DNA of 64,000 bases from Rhizobium jaguaris (GCF_003627755.1 NZ_CP032695.1:2294001-2358000); one strand, 5' to 3'. Shown: positions 33,021 to 43,780, numbered from the stretch's first letter. A program made the numbers and translations. The notes: a model not told the origin generated them from the letters alone.

Positions 33021-33836
33021 ATGGCGACATTCCATGTCATGGCCGGTGCGAGCGGTGAATTCACGCGTCCGGAAGTCCGCAAGATAGGTGTCGTGGATCT
33101 TGTCGATGCGCTGAAGTTGGGATTGGAAGACTTCAGAGAGAAACCATCCCATTACGTCTTTCTCTGTCTCATGTATCCGATAGCGGGCGTCTTTCTTGTC
33201 ATGTGGAGTTCCGGCGCCAACCTGCTGCCGCTACTTTATCCCCTGATGTCAGGCTTTGCATTGGTTGGTCCGATCGCGGCCATCGGCCTCTATGAGATCA
33301 GCCGACGCCGTGAGCAGGGGCTCGACAGCTCCTGGCATCATGCCTTGGACGTGCGTCATTCGCTGGCGCTGCCGTCCATCGTTGCGGTCGGTCTCATGTT
33401 GTTCGTGCTTTTCGTCGCCTGGCTGATTGTCGCGCAGCGCATCTACACCATGACCTTCGACGAGGCCGGCCTCGCCTCGATCTCCGCCTTCCTATCAGAT
33501 GTGCTGACGACGCCGCGCGGCCTCTCCCTTATGCTTTGGGGGAACCTGGCCGGTTTCGTTTTCGCGGTAATTGTGCTGGCGACGACGGTGGTCACCTTCC
33601 CGCTGCTGCTGGACCGGGATATCGGCGCCGTCGCGGCTGTGGACACAAGCATACGCGCCACGCTTACCAATCCAGGGCCAATTGCGCTTTGGGGATTGAT
33701 CGTCGCGGCACTGCTCGTCGTCGGCACGATCCCGATCTTCGCCGGCCTTGCGGTCGTCATGCCTATCCTCGGGCATTCGACCTGGCACCTATATCGAAAA
33801 TTGATTGTTCCCGCCTACCCGAACCGCACGCCTTGA
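33021..33836 (+). CDS. DUF2189 domain membrane protein
   Basis: A 271-residue integral membrane protein with about six hydrophobic segments. The family signature is visible: D-L-V-D-A-L-K-L-G-L-E-D-F-R-E-K-P-S-H-Y near 25-45 and G-P-I-A-A-I-G-L-Y-E-I-S-R-R-R-E-Q-G near 85. No function is established for DUF2189. Its position just before cytochrome c and the cytochrome oxidase operon, on the same strand, suggests a role in respiration or oxidase assembly. ATG 33021 has GGAGGAGAG upstream, which rules out the in-frame 32967. Confidence 0.85.
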   Translation: MATFHVMAGASGEFTRPEVRKIGVVDLVDALKLGLEDFREKPSHYVFLCLMYPIAGVFLVMWSSGANLLPLLYPLMSGFALVGPIAAIGLYEISRRREQGLDSSWHHALDVRHSLALPSIVAVGLMLFVLFVAWLIVAQRIYTMTFDEAGLASISAFLSDVLTTPRGLSLMLWGNLAGFVFAVIVLATTVVTFPLLLDRDIGAVAAVDTSIRATLTNPGPIALWGLIVAALLVVGTIPIFAGLAVVMPILGHSTWHLYRKLIVPAYPNRTP

Positions 33837-33939
33837 ATTCGTAAAGGAAATTTACCCCCGGATCATCCTCCAAGCCGTTGCGACCTGCCAGATGACAGTC
33901 GTGTTGGTTGGGATAGCGATGAAGAGAATGAGGATTGCC

Positions 33940-34329
33940 ATGTCTCACCGTTTTCTTCCGATTTGCCTGCTTTTTGCCATCGCTTCCCCGCTCGGCGCGC
34001 TCGCGCAGCAAGGCGACGCCACCGCAGGGGCGACCATTTTCAAGAAATGCGCTATCTGCCATATCGCCGAAACGGACCAGAACAAGGTCGGCCCCTCGCT
34101 GAACGGTCTGTTTGGCAGGACGGCCGGAACACACCCGAATTTCGCCTATTCGCCGGCGATGCAGCAGGCGGGCAAGGGTGGCTTGGTATGGGACGAAGCG
34201 ACGCTCCGCGACTATTTGCACGACCCTAAGGCGAAGGTGAAGGGCACGAAAATGACCTTCGTTGGGCTGAAGGATGATACCGAGATTACCAATCTGATCG
34301 CCTATCTGAAGCAATACTCCAAACAGTGA
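33940..34329 (+). CDS. Small c-type cytochrome
   Basis: A 129-residue periplasmic class I cytochrome c. A signal peptide (L-P-I-C-L-L-F-A-I-A-S-P-L-G-A-L-A) is followed by the heme-binding C37-A-I-C40-H41, and the sixth ligand is the Met in G-T-K-M-T-F-V-G. G-P-S-L-N-G-L-F-G-R resembles mitochondrial-type cytochrome c. ATG 33919 and 33928 are possible alternative starts; 33940 gives the best signal peptide. As it immediately precedes the oxidase operon, it is the obvious candidate electron donor to that oxidase. Confidence 0.88.
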   Translation: MSHRFLPICLLFAIASPLGALAQQGDATAGATIFKKCAICHIAETDQNKVGPSLNGLFGRTAGTHPNFAYSPAMQQAGKGGLVWDEATLRDYLHDPKAKVKGTKMTFVGLKDDTEITNLIAYLKQYSKQ

Positions 34330-34538
34330 AATGCCTGATGTAATCGAGCTGTTTCCCGTGTCGCCGGTCGGATCGGCCGGGTTCGGCTCAACGACCAGAC
34401 GCCGCCGATCCGTTCCCGCGGTGTCAATATGCTCCGCTGCTAATGCTGCAATTGCCCGTCCGATTCGTTCATGAGATAATACTCAAACGTTTCGCGACGG
34501 GATTGTGGAAATGTTCGCGGCCGGTTCGGGAGGAGACG

Positions 34539-35339
34539 ATGGCTGTCGTATTGATTCTCGTTCTGCTGGTGGTGGGGTCGATCGCCTTCCACCTCTTGAG
34601 CCCTTGGTGGTGGACGCCGATCGCATCCAATTGGAGCTATATCGACAACACCATTGTCATCACGTTCTGGATCACCGGCTTCGTTTTCACGGCGGTCGTG
34701 TTGTTCATAGCCTATTGCGTCCTCCGCTTCAGGCACCGCGCCGGAAACCAGGCGGCATACCAGCCCGAAAACAAGAGGTTGGAATGGTGGCTTGCCGGGG
34801 GAACCGCGATTGGGGTGGCTGCAATGCTCGCACCGGGCCTGTTCGTATGGAAACAGTTCGTCACGGTCCCGGCCGATGCCAGCGAGGTCGAAGTCGTCAG
34901 TCAGCAATGGCAATGGAGTTTCCGGCTGCCGGGGGCGGACGGAAAGCTCGGTCGGGCGGACACGCGCAATGTCACTCCGGACAACCCGCTCGGTTTGAAC
35001 AAGAATGATCCCGCCGGAATGGACGACGTCATCATCGAAGGCGGCGAACTGCATATACCCGTCGGCAAGCCAGTGAAGGTGCTTCTGCGCTCGATCGACG
35101 TTATTCACGATTTCTACGTACCGGAATTCCGGGCCAAGATGGACATGATCCCCGGCACGGTCACCTATTATTGGTTCACGCCGACGCGAACGGGAACTTT
35201 CGAGATTCTTTGCGCGGAGATGTGCGGGGTTGGTCATCCGCAGATGCGCGGCACGGTCGTCGTCGATACCGATACCGACTATCAAGCCTGGCTGCAGCAA
35301 CAGCCGACTTTCTCGAAATTGGTGGCGGCGGAGAAGTAA
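34539..35339 (+). CDS. coxM: Cytochrome c oxidase subunit II
   Basis: A 266-residue subunit II with two N-terminal membrane helices and a periplasmic cupredoxin domain. The CuA ligands are all present: H190, C225, C229, H233 and M236 in C-A-E-M-C-G-V-G-H-P-Q-M, so it accepts electrons from cytochrome c rather than quinol. W-Q-W-S-F near residue 120 is the conserved aromatic entry site. GGGAGGAG precedes ATG 34539. The name follows the Bradyrhizobium coxMNOP operon by gene order and is from memory. There is no fused cytochrome c domain. Confidence 0.93.
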   Translation: MAVVLILVLLVVGSIAFHLLSPWWWTPIASNWSYIDNTIVITFWITGFVFTAVVLFIAYCVLRFRHRAGNQAAYQPENKRLEWWLAGGTAIGVAAMLAPGLFVWKQFVTVPADASEVEVVSQQWQWSFRLPGADGKLGRADTRNVTPDNPLGLNKNDPAGMDDVIIEGGELHIPVGKPVKVLLRSIDVIHDFYVPEFRAKMDMIPGTVTYYWFTPTRTGTFEILCAEMCGVGHPQMRGTVVVDTDTDYQAWLQQQPTFSKLVAAEK

Positions 35340-35395
35340 GTGCCATGCGCATCTGAGGAGGAAGGCCGCATCAAAGGGAATAGGGAGGATGGAAT

Positions 35396-37174
35396 ATGGT
35401 CGACATCGGATCCGGCAATGAGCAGGTCATCCTGCCCGCTGAAGTCGAGGATGTGGAGCTTTATCACCCAAGAAGCTGGTGGACGAGATATGTCTTCAGC
35501 CAGGATGCCAAGGTCATAGCCATACAGTATTCACTGACCGCCATCTCGATCGGCATGGTGGCGCTGGTGCTGTCCTGGATGATGCGCCTACAACTCGGCT
35601 TTCCAGGTTCCTTCGCCTTTATCGACGCGGAGCATTATTATCAGTTCATCACCATGCACGGCATGATCATGGTGATCTACCTGTTGACGGCGCTGTTCCT
35701 CGGCGGTTTCGGCAACTATTTGATCCCCTTGATGCTCGGCGCCCGCGACATGGTGTTTCCCTATGCGAACATGCTGAGCTACTGGCTCTATCTGCTCGCG
35801 GTCATCGTGTTGGTCGCCGGCTTCTTCGCGCCTGGCGGGCCGACGGGTGCCGGCTGGACGCTGTATCCGCCACAGGCACTTCTATCGGGGACGCCTGGAG
35901 GGCGTGACTGGGGCATCATCCTGATGCTGTCATCGTTGATCCTGTTCATCATGGGCTTCACGATGGGCGGGCTGAACTATGTCGTCACGGTCCTGCAGGG
36001 ACGCACCCGCGGCATGACGCTGATGCGAATGCCCCTAACGGTATGGGGCATATTCACCGCAACCGTCATGGCGCTGCTTGCTTTCCCGGCACTCTTTGTC
36101 GCCGCCGTCATGATGCTGTTCGACCGTTTGCTCGGCACGAGCTTCTTCATGCCCTCCATCGTCGAGATGGGCCAGCAGTTGCAGCAAGGGGGCGGCAGTC
36201 CCATCCTGTTCCAGCATCTGTTCTGGTTCTTCGGCCACCCCGAGGTCTATATCGTTGCACTTCCTGCCTTCGGCATCGTCTCGGATCTGATCAGCACCCA
36301 CGCGCGCAAAAACATCTTCGGCTACAGGATGATGGTCTGGGCGATTGTCATCATCGCAGCGCTGAGCTTTGTCGTGTGGGCGCATCATATGTATGTCAGC
36401 GGCATGAACCCGAACTTCGGGTTCTTTTTCGCGACCACGACGTTGATCATCGCCATCCCGACGGCCATCAAGGTCTACAATTGGGTGCTGACGCTCTGGC
36501 GCGGCGATATCCATCTGACATTGCCGATGCTGTTTGCCCTGGCGTTCATCGTCACATTTATTAATGGCGGACTGACCGGCCTCTTTCTTGGTAATGTCGT
36601 TGTCGATGTGCCGCTGTCCGACACCATGTTCGTCGTTGCGCATTTCCACATGGTGATGGGGGTCGCGCCGATTCTGGTGATCTTCGGCGCAATCCACCAT
36701 TGGTATCCGAAAGTCACGGGGCGCATGCTGAACGTGACGATGGGCCAGATCCACTTCTGGATCACTTTTCTAGGCGCCTATGCGATCTTCTTCCCGATGC
36801 ACTACCTCGGTTTGATGGGCGTGCCGCGCCGCTACTACGAGCTTGGCGAAACGGCTTTCATTCCGCCGTCAGCGCATACGCTGAACATGTTCATCACCGT
36901 TGCCGCGCTGGTCGTCGGGGCAGCTCAGATTCTGTTCCTGTTCAATCTGGCCTGGAGCCTTCGCTGGGGCAGGCAAGCAGGCGGCAATCCATGGCGAGCG
37001 ACGACGCTGGAATGGCAGACACCGCAAACGCCGCCCGTTCACGGCAATTGGGGCAAGGAGCTGCCGATCGTCTACCGCTGGCCGTATGATTACAGTGTCC
37101 CCGGAGCAAGCCAGGACTTCCTGCCGCAGAACCAGCCGGCTTCGGCCGGATTGTCCGAAGGGCCGTCGTCATGA
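35396..37174 (+). CDS. coxN: Cytochrome c oxidase subunit I
   Basis: A 592-residue heme-copper oxidase subunit I. All metal ligands are present: H88 and H418 (low-spin heme), H416 (heme a3), H281, H330 and H331 (CuB), and Y285 for the His-Tyr crosslink. Proton-channel residues match the A1 type: D118 and N125 (D channel), E283 in G-H-P-E-V-Y, and K359 (K channel). It is therefore an aa3-like proton-pumping oxidase. The tail of about 60 residues after the last helix is cytoplasmic. Its stop overlaps the next start by 4 nt. Confidence 0.95.
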   Translation: MVDIGSGNEQVILPAEVEDVELYHPRSWWTRYVFSQDAKVIAIQYSLTAISIGMVALVLSWMMRLQLGFPGSFAFIDAEHYYQFITMHGMIMVIYLLTALFLGGFGNYLIPLMLGARDMVFPYANMLSYWLYLLAVIVLVAGFFAPGGPTGAGWTLYPPQALLSGTPGGRDWGIILMLSSLILFIMGFTMGGLNYVVTVLQGRTRGMTLMRMPLTVWGIFTATVMALLAFPALFVAAVMMLFDRLLGTSFFMPSIVEMGQQLQQGGGSPILFQHLFWFFGHPEVYIVALPAFGIVSDLISTHARKNIFGYRMMVWAIVIIAALSFVVWAHHMYVSGMNPNFGFFFATTTLIIAIPTAIKVYNWVLTLWRGDIHLTLPMLFALAFIVTFINGGLTGLFLGNVVVDVPLSDTMFVVAHFHMVMGVAPILVIFGAIHHWYPKVTGRMLNVTMGQIHFWITFLGAYAIFFPMHYLGLMGVPRRYYELGETAFIPPSAHTLNMFITVAALVVGAAQILFLFNLAWSLRWGRQAGGNPWRATTLEWQTPQTPPVHGNWGKELPIVYRWPYDYSVPGASQDFLPQNQPASAGLSEGPSS

Positions 37175-37875
37175 GCGCCATTCTCATCTTCATGGCGGGT
37201 ATCTTCGGCATCATCATCTGGTGGATGACAGGGCAGCGGTTGACCTCGAAGCCCTGGCTGGAAACAGGGCTAGCAGGCGATGCGCCGGAGATGCGAGGGT
37301 CACGGGCGACTGCGGCGAAAGTCGGTCTCGGCATCTTTCTCGCCGTCGTCGGCGCCTTGTTCACGCTCCTCATCAGCGCCTATCTTAGCCGTCTGAGCGG
37401 TACCGACTGGTGGAGTATACCGATCCCACGACTGCTTTGGGTGAATACTGCCGCGCTCGTCGCCAGTGGCGCCGCTCTGCAATGGGCGAAGATGGAAGCC
37501 CATCTTGACCGCAGCGAGATGCTGAACACTGCTCTTGCAGTGGCGTTTGTATTGGCTGTTCTCTTTCTCGCCGGACAGGTTCTGGCGTGGCGGCAATTGG
37601 TTGCGGCAGGCTATCTCCTCGCAGATAATCCATCGAACAGCTTCTTCTACATGATCACCGGACTGCATGGCCTGCACATTCTGGGTGGGCTTTTCGTACT
37701 CGGACGGACGACAATCCGCGCCCGGACCAGCCCCGCTCTGGCGAAAATCCGCCTGAGCGTGGAGCTCTGCGCCATCTATTGGCATTTCATGCTTGTTGTC
37801 TGGCTGGTCCTCTTTGCGCTCTTTGCGGGCTGGGCAAATAGTTTCGTCGATCTCTGCCGTCAATTGGTCACTTGA
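37171..37875 (+). CDS. coxO: Cytochrome c oxidase subunit III-like protein (first copy)
   Basis: A 234-residue membrane protein of the subunit III family with about six or seven helices. F-F-Y-M-I-T-G-L-H-G-L-H-I-L-G-G near 155-170 and Y-W-H-F-M-L-V-V-W-L-V-L-F near 205 are the family signatures. It differs from the second subunit III gene and is more divergent, with an extra hydrophobic N-terminus. Overlap of 4 nt with subunit I and of 4 nt or close spacing with the next gene show tight coupling. Two subunit III genes in one operon match the coxMNOP arrangement. Confidence 0.88.
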   Translation: MSAILIFMAGIFGIIIWWMTGQRLTSKPWLETGLAGDAPEMRGSRATAAKVGLGIFLAVVGALFTLLISAYLSRLSGTDWWSIPIPRLLWVNTAALVASGAALQWAKMEAHLDRSEMLNTALAVAFVLAVLFLAGQVLAWRQLVAAGYLLADNPSNSFFYMITGLHGLHILGGLFVLGRTTIRARTSPALAKIRLSVELCAIYWHFMLVVWLVLFALFAGWANSFVDLCRQLVT

Positions 37876-37883
37876 GGAGTTCC

Positions 37884-38609
37884 ATGATGACCGAATCCAT
37901 AGAAAGACCGGCAAACGACCCACTTCTGCGGCCCGCGGGACTGCGCGGCGTCGCGGCTGATTTGTCGTCGGACCAGCGGGCGTTCAAGAACGTCTCCTGG
38001 GGCAAGGCGATGATGTGGATCTTCCTCCTCAGCGATACCTTCATTTTCGGCTGTTTTCTACTGGCCTATATGACGGCGCGCATGTCGACCACGGTCCCCT
38101 GGCCGAATCCCAGTGAGGTTTTCGCCTTGACGATCGGAGGCACGGAAATCCCGCTGATCCTGATCGCCATCATGACTTTCGTCCTCATTAGCAGCAGCGG
38201 TACCATGGCCATGGCTGTCAATTTCGGTTACCGCCGCGATCGCCGCAAGACCGCCGCGCTGATGTGGGCGACGGCCGCCCTCGGCGCGACATTCGTCGGA
38301 ATGCAGGCATTCGAATGGACCAAGCTGATCACGGAAGGAGTCCGCCCCTGGGGAAACCCGTGGGGCGCGGCACAGTTCGGTTCGTCCTTTTTCATGATCA
38401 CGGGCTTTCACGGCACCCACGTCTCGATCGGGGTGATTTTCCTTCTGATCATCGCACGCAAGGTGTGGCGGGGAGACTTCGACCAGGAAAGGCGGGGGTT
38501 CTTCACCAGCCGCAAAGGCAATTACGAGATCGTCGAGATCATGGGATTATATTGGCACTTCGTCGATCTCGTCTGGGTATTCATCTTTGCATTCTTCTAT
38601 CTGTGGTGA
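37884..38609 (+). CDS. coxP: Cytochrome c oxidase subunit III (second copy)
   Basis: A 241-residue subunit III with about five helices and clear signatures: F-M-I-T-G-F-H-G-T-H-V near 165-175 and Y-W-H-F-V-D-L-V-W-V-F at the end. The helix pattern and G-T-H-V are closer to typical subunit III than the first copy. ATG 37884 follows GAGGAG 4 nt upstream; an in-frame TTG at 37872 would overlap the preceding stop. The small subunit IV gene follows after 10 nt. Confidence 0.9.
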   Translation: MMTESIERPANDPLLRPAGLRGVAADLSSDQRAFKNVSWGKAMMWIFLLSDTFIFGCFLLAYMTARMSTTVPWPNPSEVFALTIGGTEIPLILIAIMTFVLISSSGTMAMAVNFGYRRDRRKTAALMWATAALGATFVGMQAFEWTKLITEGVRPWGNPWGAAQFGSSFFMITGFHGTHVSIGVIFLLIIARKVWRGDFDQERRGFFTSRKGNYEIVEIMGLYWHFVDLVWVFIFAFFYLW

Positions 38610-38619
38610 GGATGGCATC

Positions 38620-38952
38620 ATGGCGAAGGTACAAGCACATTCCGGACAGCAGCATCCAATAAAACTTTACATGGTGGTCTGGGGACTGCTTTTCGTCCTC
38701 AGCACCTTCTCCTACCTCGTCGACTATCTCGGCATTCAGGGCTATCTCAGATGGTTTCTGATCCTGCTGTTCATGATCTTGAAGGCGGGGTTGATCGTCG
38801 CCGTTTTCATGCACATGGCCTGGGAACGGCTGGCGTTGATCTACGCCATCCTGGTTCCGCCAGTCCTGGTGCTTGTCTTCGTCGCTCTGATGGTGTCGGA
38901 ATCGCACTACACGGCGCTTACCCGGATGACCTTTTTCGGCGCCGGTCAATAG
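38620..38952 (+). CDS. Cytochrome c oxidase subunit IV family protein
   Basis: A 110-residue membrane protein with three helices (about 20-42, 49-72, 78-97), including F-M-H-M-A-W-E typical of the prokaryotic subunit IV (COX4/CtaF-like) family. It stabilises the oxidase complex. GAGGA lies 8 nt before ATG 38620, ruling out 38587. Last gene of the oxidase operon; a strong stem-loop follows 34 nt after its stop. Confidence 0.9.
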   Translation: MAKVQAHSGQQHPIKLYMVVWGLLFVLSTFSYLVDYLGIQGYLRWFLILLFMILKAGLIVAVFMHMAWERLALIYAILVPPVLVLVFVALMVSESHYTALTRMTFFGAGQ

Positions 38953-38986
38953 GGGATGAAGCGGCTATATTGCGGATAATGCCGGC

Positions 38987-39015
38987 GGCGGGGAGCCGGC
39001 TTGCCGGTTCCCGCC
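38987..39015 (+). terminator. Stem-loop after the oxidase operon
   Basis: GGCGGGGAGCCGGC and GCCGGTTCCCGCC form a long GC-rich stem with one bulge and a tiny TT loop. There is no T run after it, so it may be a weak or Rho-assisted terminator. Confidence 0.55.
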
Positions 39016-39175
39016 CTTCCTCGGACCGCCTTTTTCCGACCACGTGCCCAACAGTGGCAGACCTTCGAGGCGGCTGGCTGGCCCTGCCGTGAAGATTTCG
39101 ATCTCGAAAAACTGAGGAACTCATCCTGTCTGTACCAGTTGTTCAAGTGTACGACTTGAACAATGGAGACAAAAA

Positions 39176-39349
39176 ATGAGCAAAAGCGACGTTCAAAAAC
39201 TCCAGAAGCGAGCCGAACGGCAGGTGAAGAATACCAGCGCTGGCGGCCATCTTGGCGGAACGTATTTTGGTCAGCAGCCCGACGGCAAAACGATGTCGTC
39301 ATCCACCAACGACAGCGCCAAGGCGCGGAAGAACGATGGAAACAGCTAA
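39176..39349 (+). CDS. Small hydrophilic hypothetical protein (57 aa)
   Basis: ATG 39176 with GGAGA 5 nt upstream starts a 57-residue frame ending at TAA 39347-39349. The product is basic and polar: M-S-K-S-D-V-Q-K-L-Q-K-R-A-E-R-Q-V-K-N-T, a glycine-rich centre (G-G-H-L-G-G-T-Y-F-G) and a Ser/Lys/Asn-rich end, with no cysteines, signal or membrane segment. Good ribosome site and coding-like composition support it as a gene. The function is unknown; a small nucleic-acid- or stress-related protein would fit. Confidence 0.6.
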   Translation: MSKSDVQKLQKRAERQVKNTSAGGHLGGTYFGQQPDGKTMSSSTNDSAKARKNDGNS

Positions 39350-39491
39350 TTCATTGTAATTCCGATCGCTGCATCGAACATCCTTGAGGCGCCGAGGTAA
39401 GACGCTCCGGACGGCGTGATGGTTATGCGACTGTCGCGTCGGTCCTCACGGACAATGGCCCGCCCAACCGGACGAGCCATCATCAGGAGCT

Positions 39492-41123
<1,632 letters not shown>

Positions 41124-41152
41124 TTACTCCTCCATAGGCAGCAAAGTCTTGA

Positions 41153-41467
41153 TCAAGCGGCTCTCTTGTCTGCGGCCTGGGTCTCGATGATGCCCAGAAC
41201 GTCGCTCTCCTTCATGATCAGCAAATCTTCACCACTGATCTTGATCTCGGTGCCGGACCATTTACCGAACAGGATGCGATCGCCGGTCTTCACATCGAGC
41301 GGCTGGATCTGGCCGGCCTCATTGCGTGCGCCGGGGCCGACGGCCACGATTTCGCCTTCCTGCGGCTTTTCCTTGGCGGTGTCCGGAATGATGATGCCGC
41401 CCTTGGTTTTCTCCTCAGACTCGACGCGGTGGACGAGAATGCGATCGTGAAGCGGTCGGAACGTCAT
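41153..41467 (-). CDS. groS: 10 kDa chaperonin GroES
   Basis: A 104-residue co-chaperonin. It begins [10 protein letters not shown] and has the mobile loop [14 protein letters not shown], then V-A-V-G-P-G and [16 protein letters not shown] 41467 has GGAGGAG 5-6 nt upstream. The much longer in-frame extension to 41632 would run through the regulatory region and is rejected. Expressed with groL. Confidence 0.96.
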   Translation of the reverse strand: MTFRPLHDRILVHRVESEEKTKGGIIIPDTAKEKPQEGEIVAVGPGARNEAGQIQPLDVKTGDRILFGKWSGTEIKISGEDLLIMKESDVLGIIETQAADKRAA

Positions 41468-41605
41468 GTTCTCCTCCTTGGCAGACGATGATGATCGATG
41501 CTCCCATGCCCGGACCAGATCACCGGTCCGGGGCGCCGAGGTCCTCCAGCGTTCGATAGAATTGATCTGGTTTAGCGCGTTTTCAAGTGAGAAAGAGCGA
41601 AAATT

Positions 41606-41632
41606 TTGGCACTCTGCGCCACCGACTGCCAA
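41606..41632 (-). promoter_or_regulatory. CIRCE element of groESL
   Basis: TTGGCAGTC-N9-GAGTGCCAA on the minus strand, matching CIRCE (TTAGCACTC-N9-GAGTGCTAA) at 8 of 9 and 7 of 9 positions across the arms. The HrcA repressor binds such sites, so the operon is heat-inducible. It lies 139 nt upstream of groS. Confidence 0.85.
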
Positions 41633-41707
41633 CGCGATCGAAAGAACCGCAAATTCGGTTCAATCCTTCGATCTTTCGCAAATGCTTCCGCCTGCAAGCG
41701 GGCTGTT

Positions 41708-43717
41708 CTAACCATTTTCCAGCCAGCGCAGCTCCTCGGGAGAAAGCTGAATGTCAAAGGCGCCGAGGCTGTGATTGAGCTCGGCCAGCGAACGGGGACC
41801 GATCAGCGGAATGACCGGCCAGGGCTGCTGCAACACATAGGCGAGCGCGACCTGGATCGGATCCTTTCCAAGCCGTTTTCCCAATTCTTTGGCGCGATCT
41901 CTGCGCGCGAAGTTCGTCTCCGAATACCATGCACGGGCCAATTCCGGATCGCCGAATTTGCTACGGCCCGCGCGGTCGGTGAAGAAGCCGCGCGCCTGGC
42001 TCGACCAGGCGAAATTGGTGACCTTTCGGTCCGCAAGCCACGATTTCCACTCGGCGTCGGACGAAGCGATGCAGCCGGCCCAAACGGGTTGAACCATGTC
42101 GGCGAGCGAGAAATTGTTCGAGAGTACGCTTGGCCTCGTCTTGCCGGTGCGTTCGGCGTAGGCAATCGCTTCATCCATACGCGCGCGCGTCCAGTTGGAA
42201 CCGCCGACCGGGCCGCGAATACGCCCTGCCCTGACTTCGGCATCCATGGCGTCGACGAATTCGCCAACCGGAATATCCGGGTTGTCGCGATGCATGAAAT
42301 AGATATCGACATAGTCGCTCTTCAGCCGGTCCAGACTGACGGTCAGCTGCTTGCCGATGACATCGGGATAGCAGAGCGGGCTATGCGCTCCCTTCTCTAT
42401 GATGACCACCTGCTCACGGACGCCACGGCTTTGCATCCATTCGCCGATCAGCCGATCCTGCGTGCCACCGCCATATTGAAAGGCGGAATCGATCAGGTTT
42501 CCGCCGGCCTCGAAGAAAGCATCGAGAACGATCGATGCGCCGGGAAAAGTGGAAAACTCCATCATGCCGAGCGCGGCCTTCGACATCTCCTTCGATAGGC
42601 CGGCGATCCTTCCGCGCGCCACACGGTCTTGCCGGCGCGCAAGCAGATCGCCGCGAAGGGTCCGTGTGCGGACAGCAGGCGTCTCCAGAGCATATTCGAG
42701 GCCGATTGCGGCGCGCCATTTGTCCATCACCTGCAGATTGCCGAGCGTATCCGCCCGCGTCATGCCTGGATAGGCAAAGTCTTTGCGGCCTGCGCGGATC
42801 GCAGCTCCCGCAGCGTCAACCTCGAAGCTGTAGATATGGCGTGGCTCATTGACAGGGATGTCCTGCCGCGTGCCATCGGCCGCGAAAAGCCGGATCGTGG
42901 CCGTGCCGCCCTGCTTGCCGGCGGCAAACCAGAATTGGTCAACCTCGATCCGCCCCTGCGTACCGAAAATGCGTAGGACATTGTCCTGTGCCAACGACAC
43001 CGAGCAGGAAAGCTCGGCGATGATGCCGTTCGGGAAATGCAGCACCGCCGCACTCCATTCGTCGACCCCGGTCTCACCGAGATGGCCGACCGCAAAAACC
43101 TTGTCGGGCTCGATCACACCCGTTTCGCTATCGATCCCGGCAATCAAACGCGCCATCGACACGGGGTAGCCGCCGACATCGAGAATGCCGCCGCCGGCAA
43201 GATCGTTCGAAAACAACCGATGGCTGGCATCACACGGCAGCTTTGCGAAGCCGAAGCTGGATTTGATCAGGCGCACCTCGCCGATTGCCCTCGCCTTTAG
43301 CAGCTCGACCAGCTTCGACGTCAATGGATGCAGGCGATACATATAGGCTTCGCCGAGAAATGTGCCGGCCCGATGTGCGGCTTCCTGCATCGCTTCGGCC
43401 TCTGCGGCCGAAAGGCCCATCGGCTTTTCACAAAGTACGTGCTTGCCATGCTCTGCCGCTTTGATCGCCCATTCGGCGTGGCTCGGATGCGGTGTAGCAA
43501 TATAAACGGCATCGATCGCGGGATCCGCGAGCAAGGCATCGTAGCCATGGACGATGCGTGCCCCCGGAAAATTCTCGGCAAGACCCGGTTTATCGGGATT
43601 GCGCGTGCCGATTGCCTCGACACGACCGGTCTCGGACTGCGCCACGCCTGCGAAGAAGTCAGCGGCGATCCGGCCGGGGCCGAGGATGCCCCAGCGTATT
43701 CTATCCGTATTCGTCAT
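41708..43717 (-). CDS. Gfo/Idh/MocA oxidoreductase fused to aldo-keto reductase
   Basis: A 669-residue fusion of two sugar oxidoreductases. Residues 1-340 are a Gfo/Idh/MocA NAD(P)-dependent dehydrogenase: Rossmann G-I-L-G-P-G-R-I-A near 10 and the catalytic C-E-K98-P. Residues about 365-669 are an aldo-keto reductase whose tetrad appears complete: D410, Y415, K442 and H476 (L-I-D-S-A-F-Q-Y, I-I-E-K-G, F-M-H-R-D). The two could act in sequence, oxidising and reducing a sugar with cofactor recycling. It is transcribed with the GH42 and CUT1 ABC genes (63 nt downstream of GH42), so a role in catabolism of the imported sugar is likely. Confidence 0.9.
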   Translation of the reverse strand: MTNTDRIRWGILGPGRIAADFFAGVAQSETGRVEAIGTRNPDKPGLAENFPGARIVHGYDALLADPAIDAVYIATPHPSHAEWAIKAAEHGKHVLCEKPMGLSAAEAEAMQEAAHRAGTFLGEAYMYRLHPLTSKLVELLKARAIGEVRLIKSSFGFAKLPCDASHRLFSNDLAGGGILDVGGYPVSMARLIAGIDSETGVIEPDKVFAVGHLGETGVDEWSAAVLHFPNGIIAELSCSVSLAQDNVLRIFGTQGRIEVDQFWFAAGKQGGTATIRLFAADGTRQDIPVNEPRHIYSFEVDAAGAAIRAGRKDFAYPGMTRADTLGNLQVMDKWRAAIGLEYALETPAVRTRTLRGDLLARRQDRVARGRIAGLSKEMSKAALGMMEFSTFPGASIVLDAFFEAGGNLIDSAFQYGGGTQDRLIGEWMQSRGVREQVVIIEKGAHSPLCYPDVIGKQLTVSLDRLKSDYVDIYFMHRDNPDIPVGEFVDAMDAEVRAGRIRGPVGGSNWTRARMDEAIAYAERTGKTRPSVLSNNFSLADMVQPVWAGCIASSDAEWKSWLADRKVTNFAWSSQARGFFTDRAGRSKFGDPELARAWYSETNFARRDRAKELGKRLGKDPIQVALAYVLQQPWPVIPLIGPRSLAELNHSLGAFDIQLSPEELRWLENG

Positions 43718-43780
43718 GATGATATGTCCTTTTGATTTGAATGGCGCCCTGGCAACAGATCGGGCGCCACAAAACTCGTG

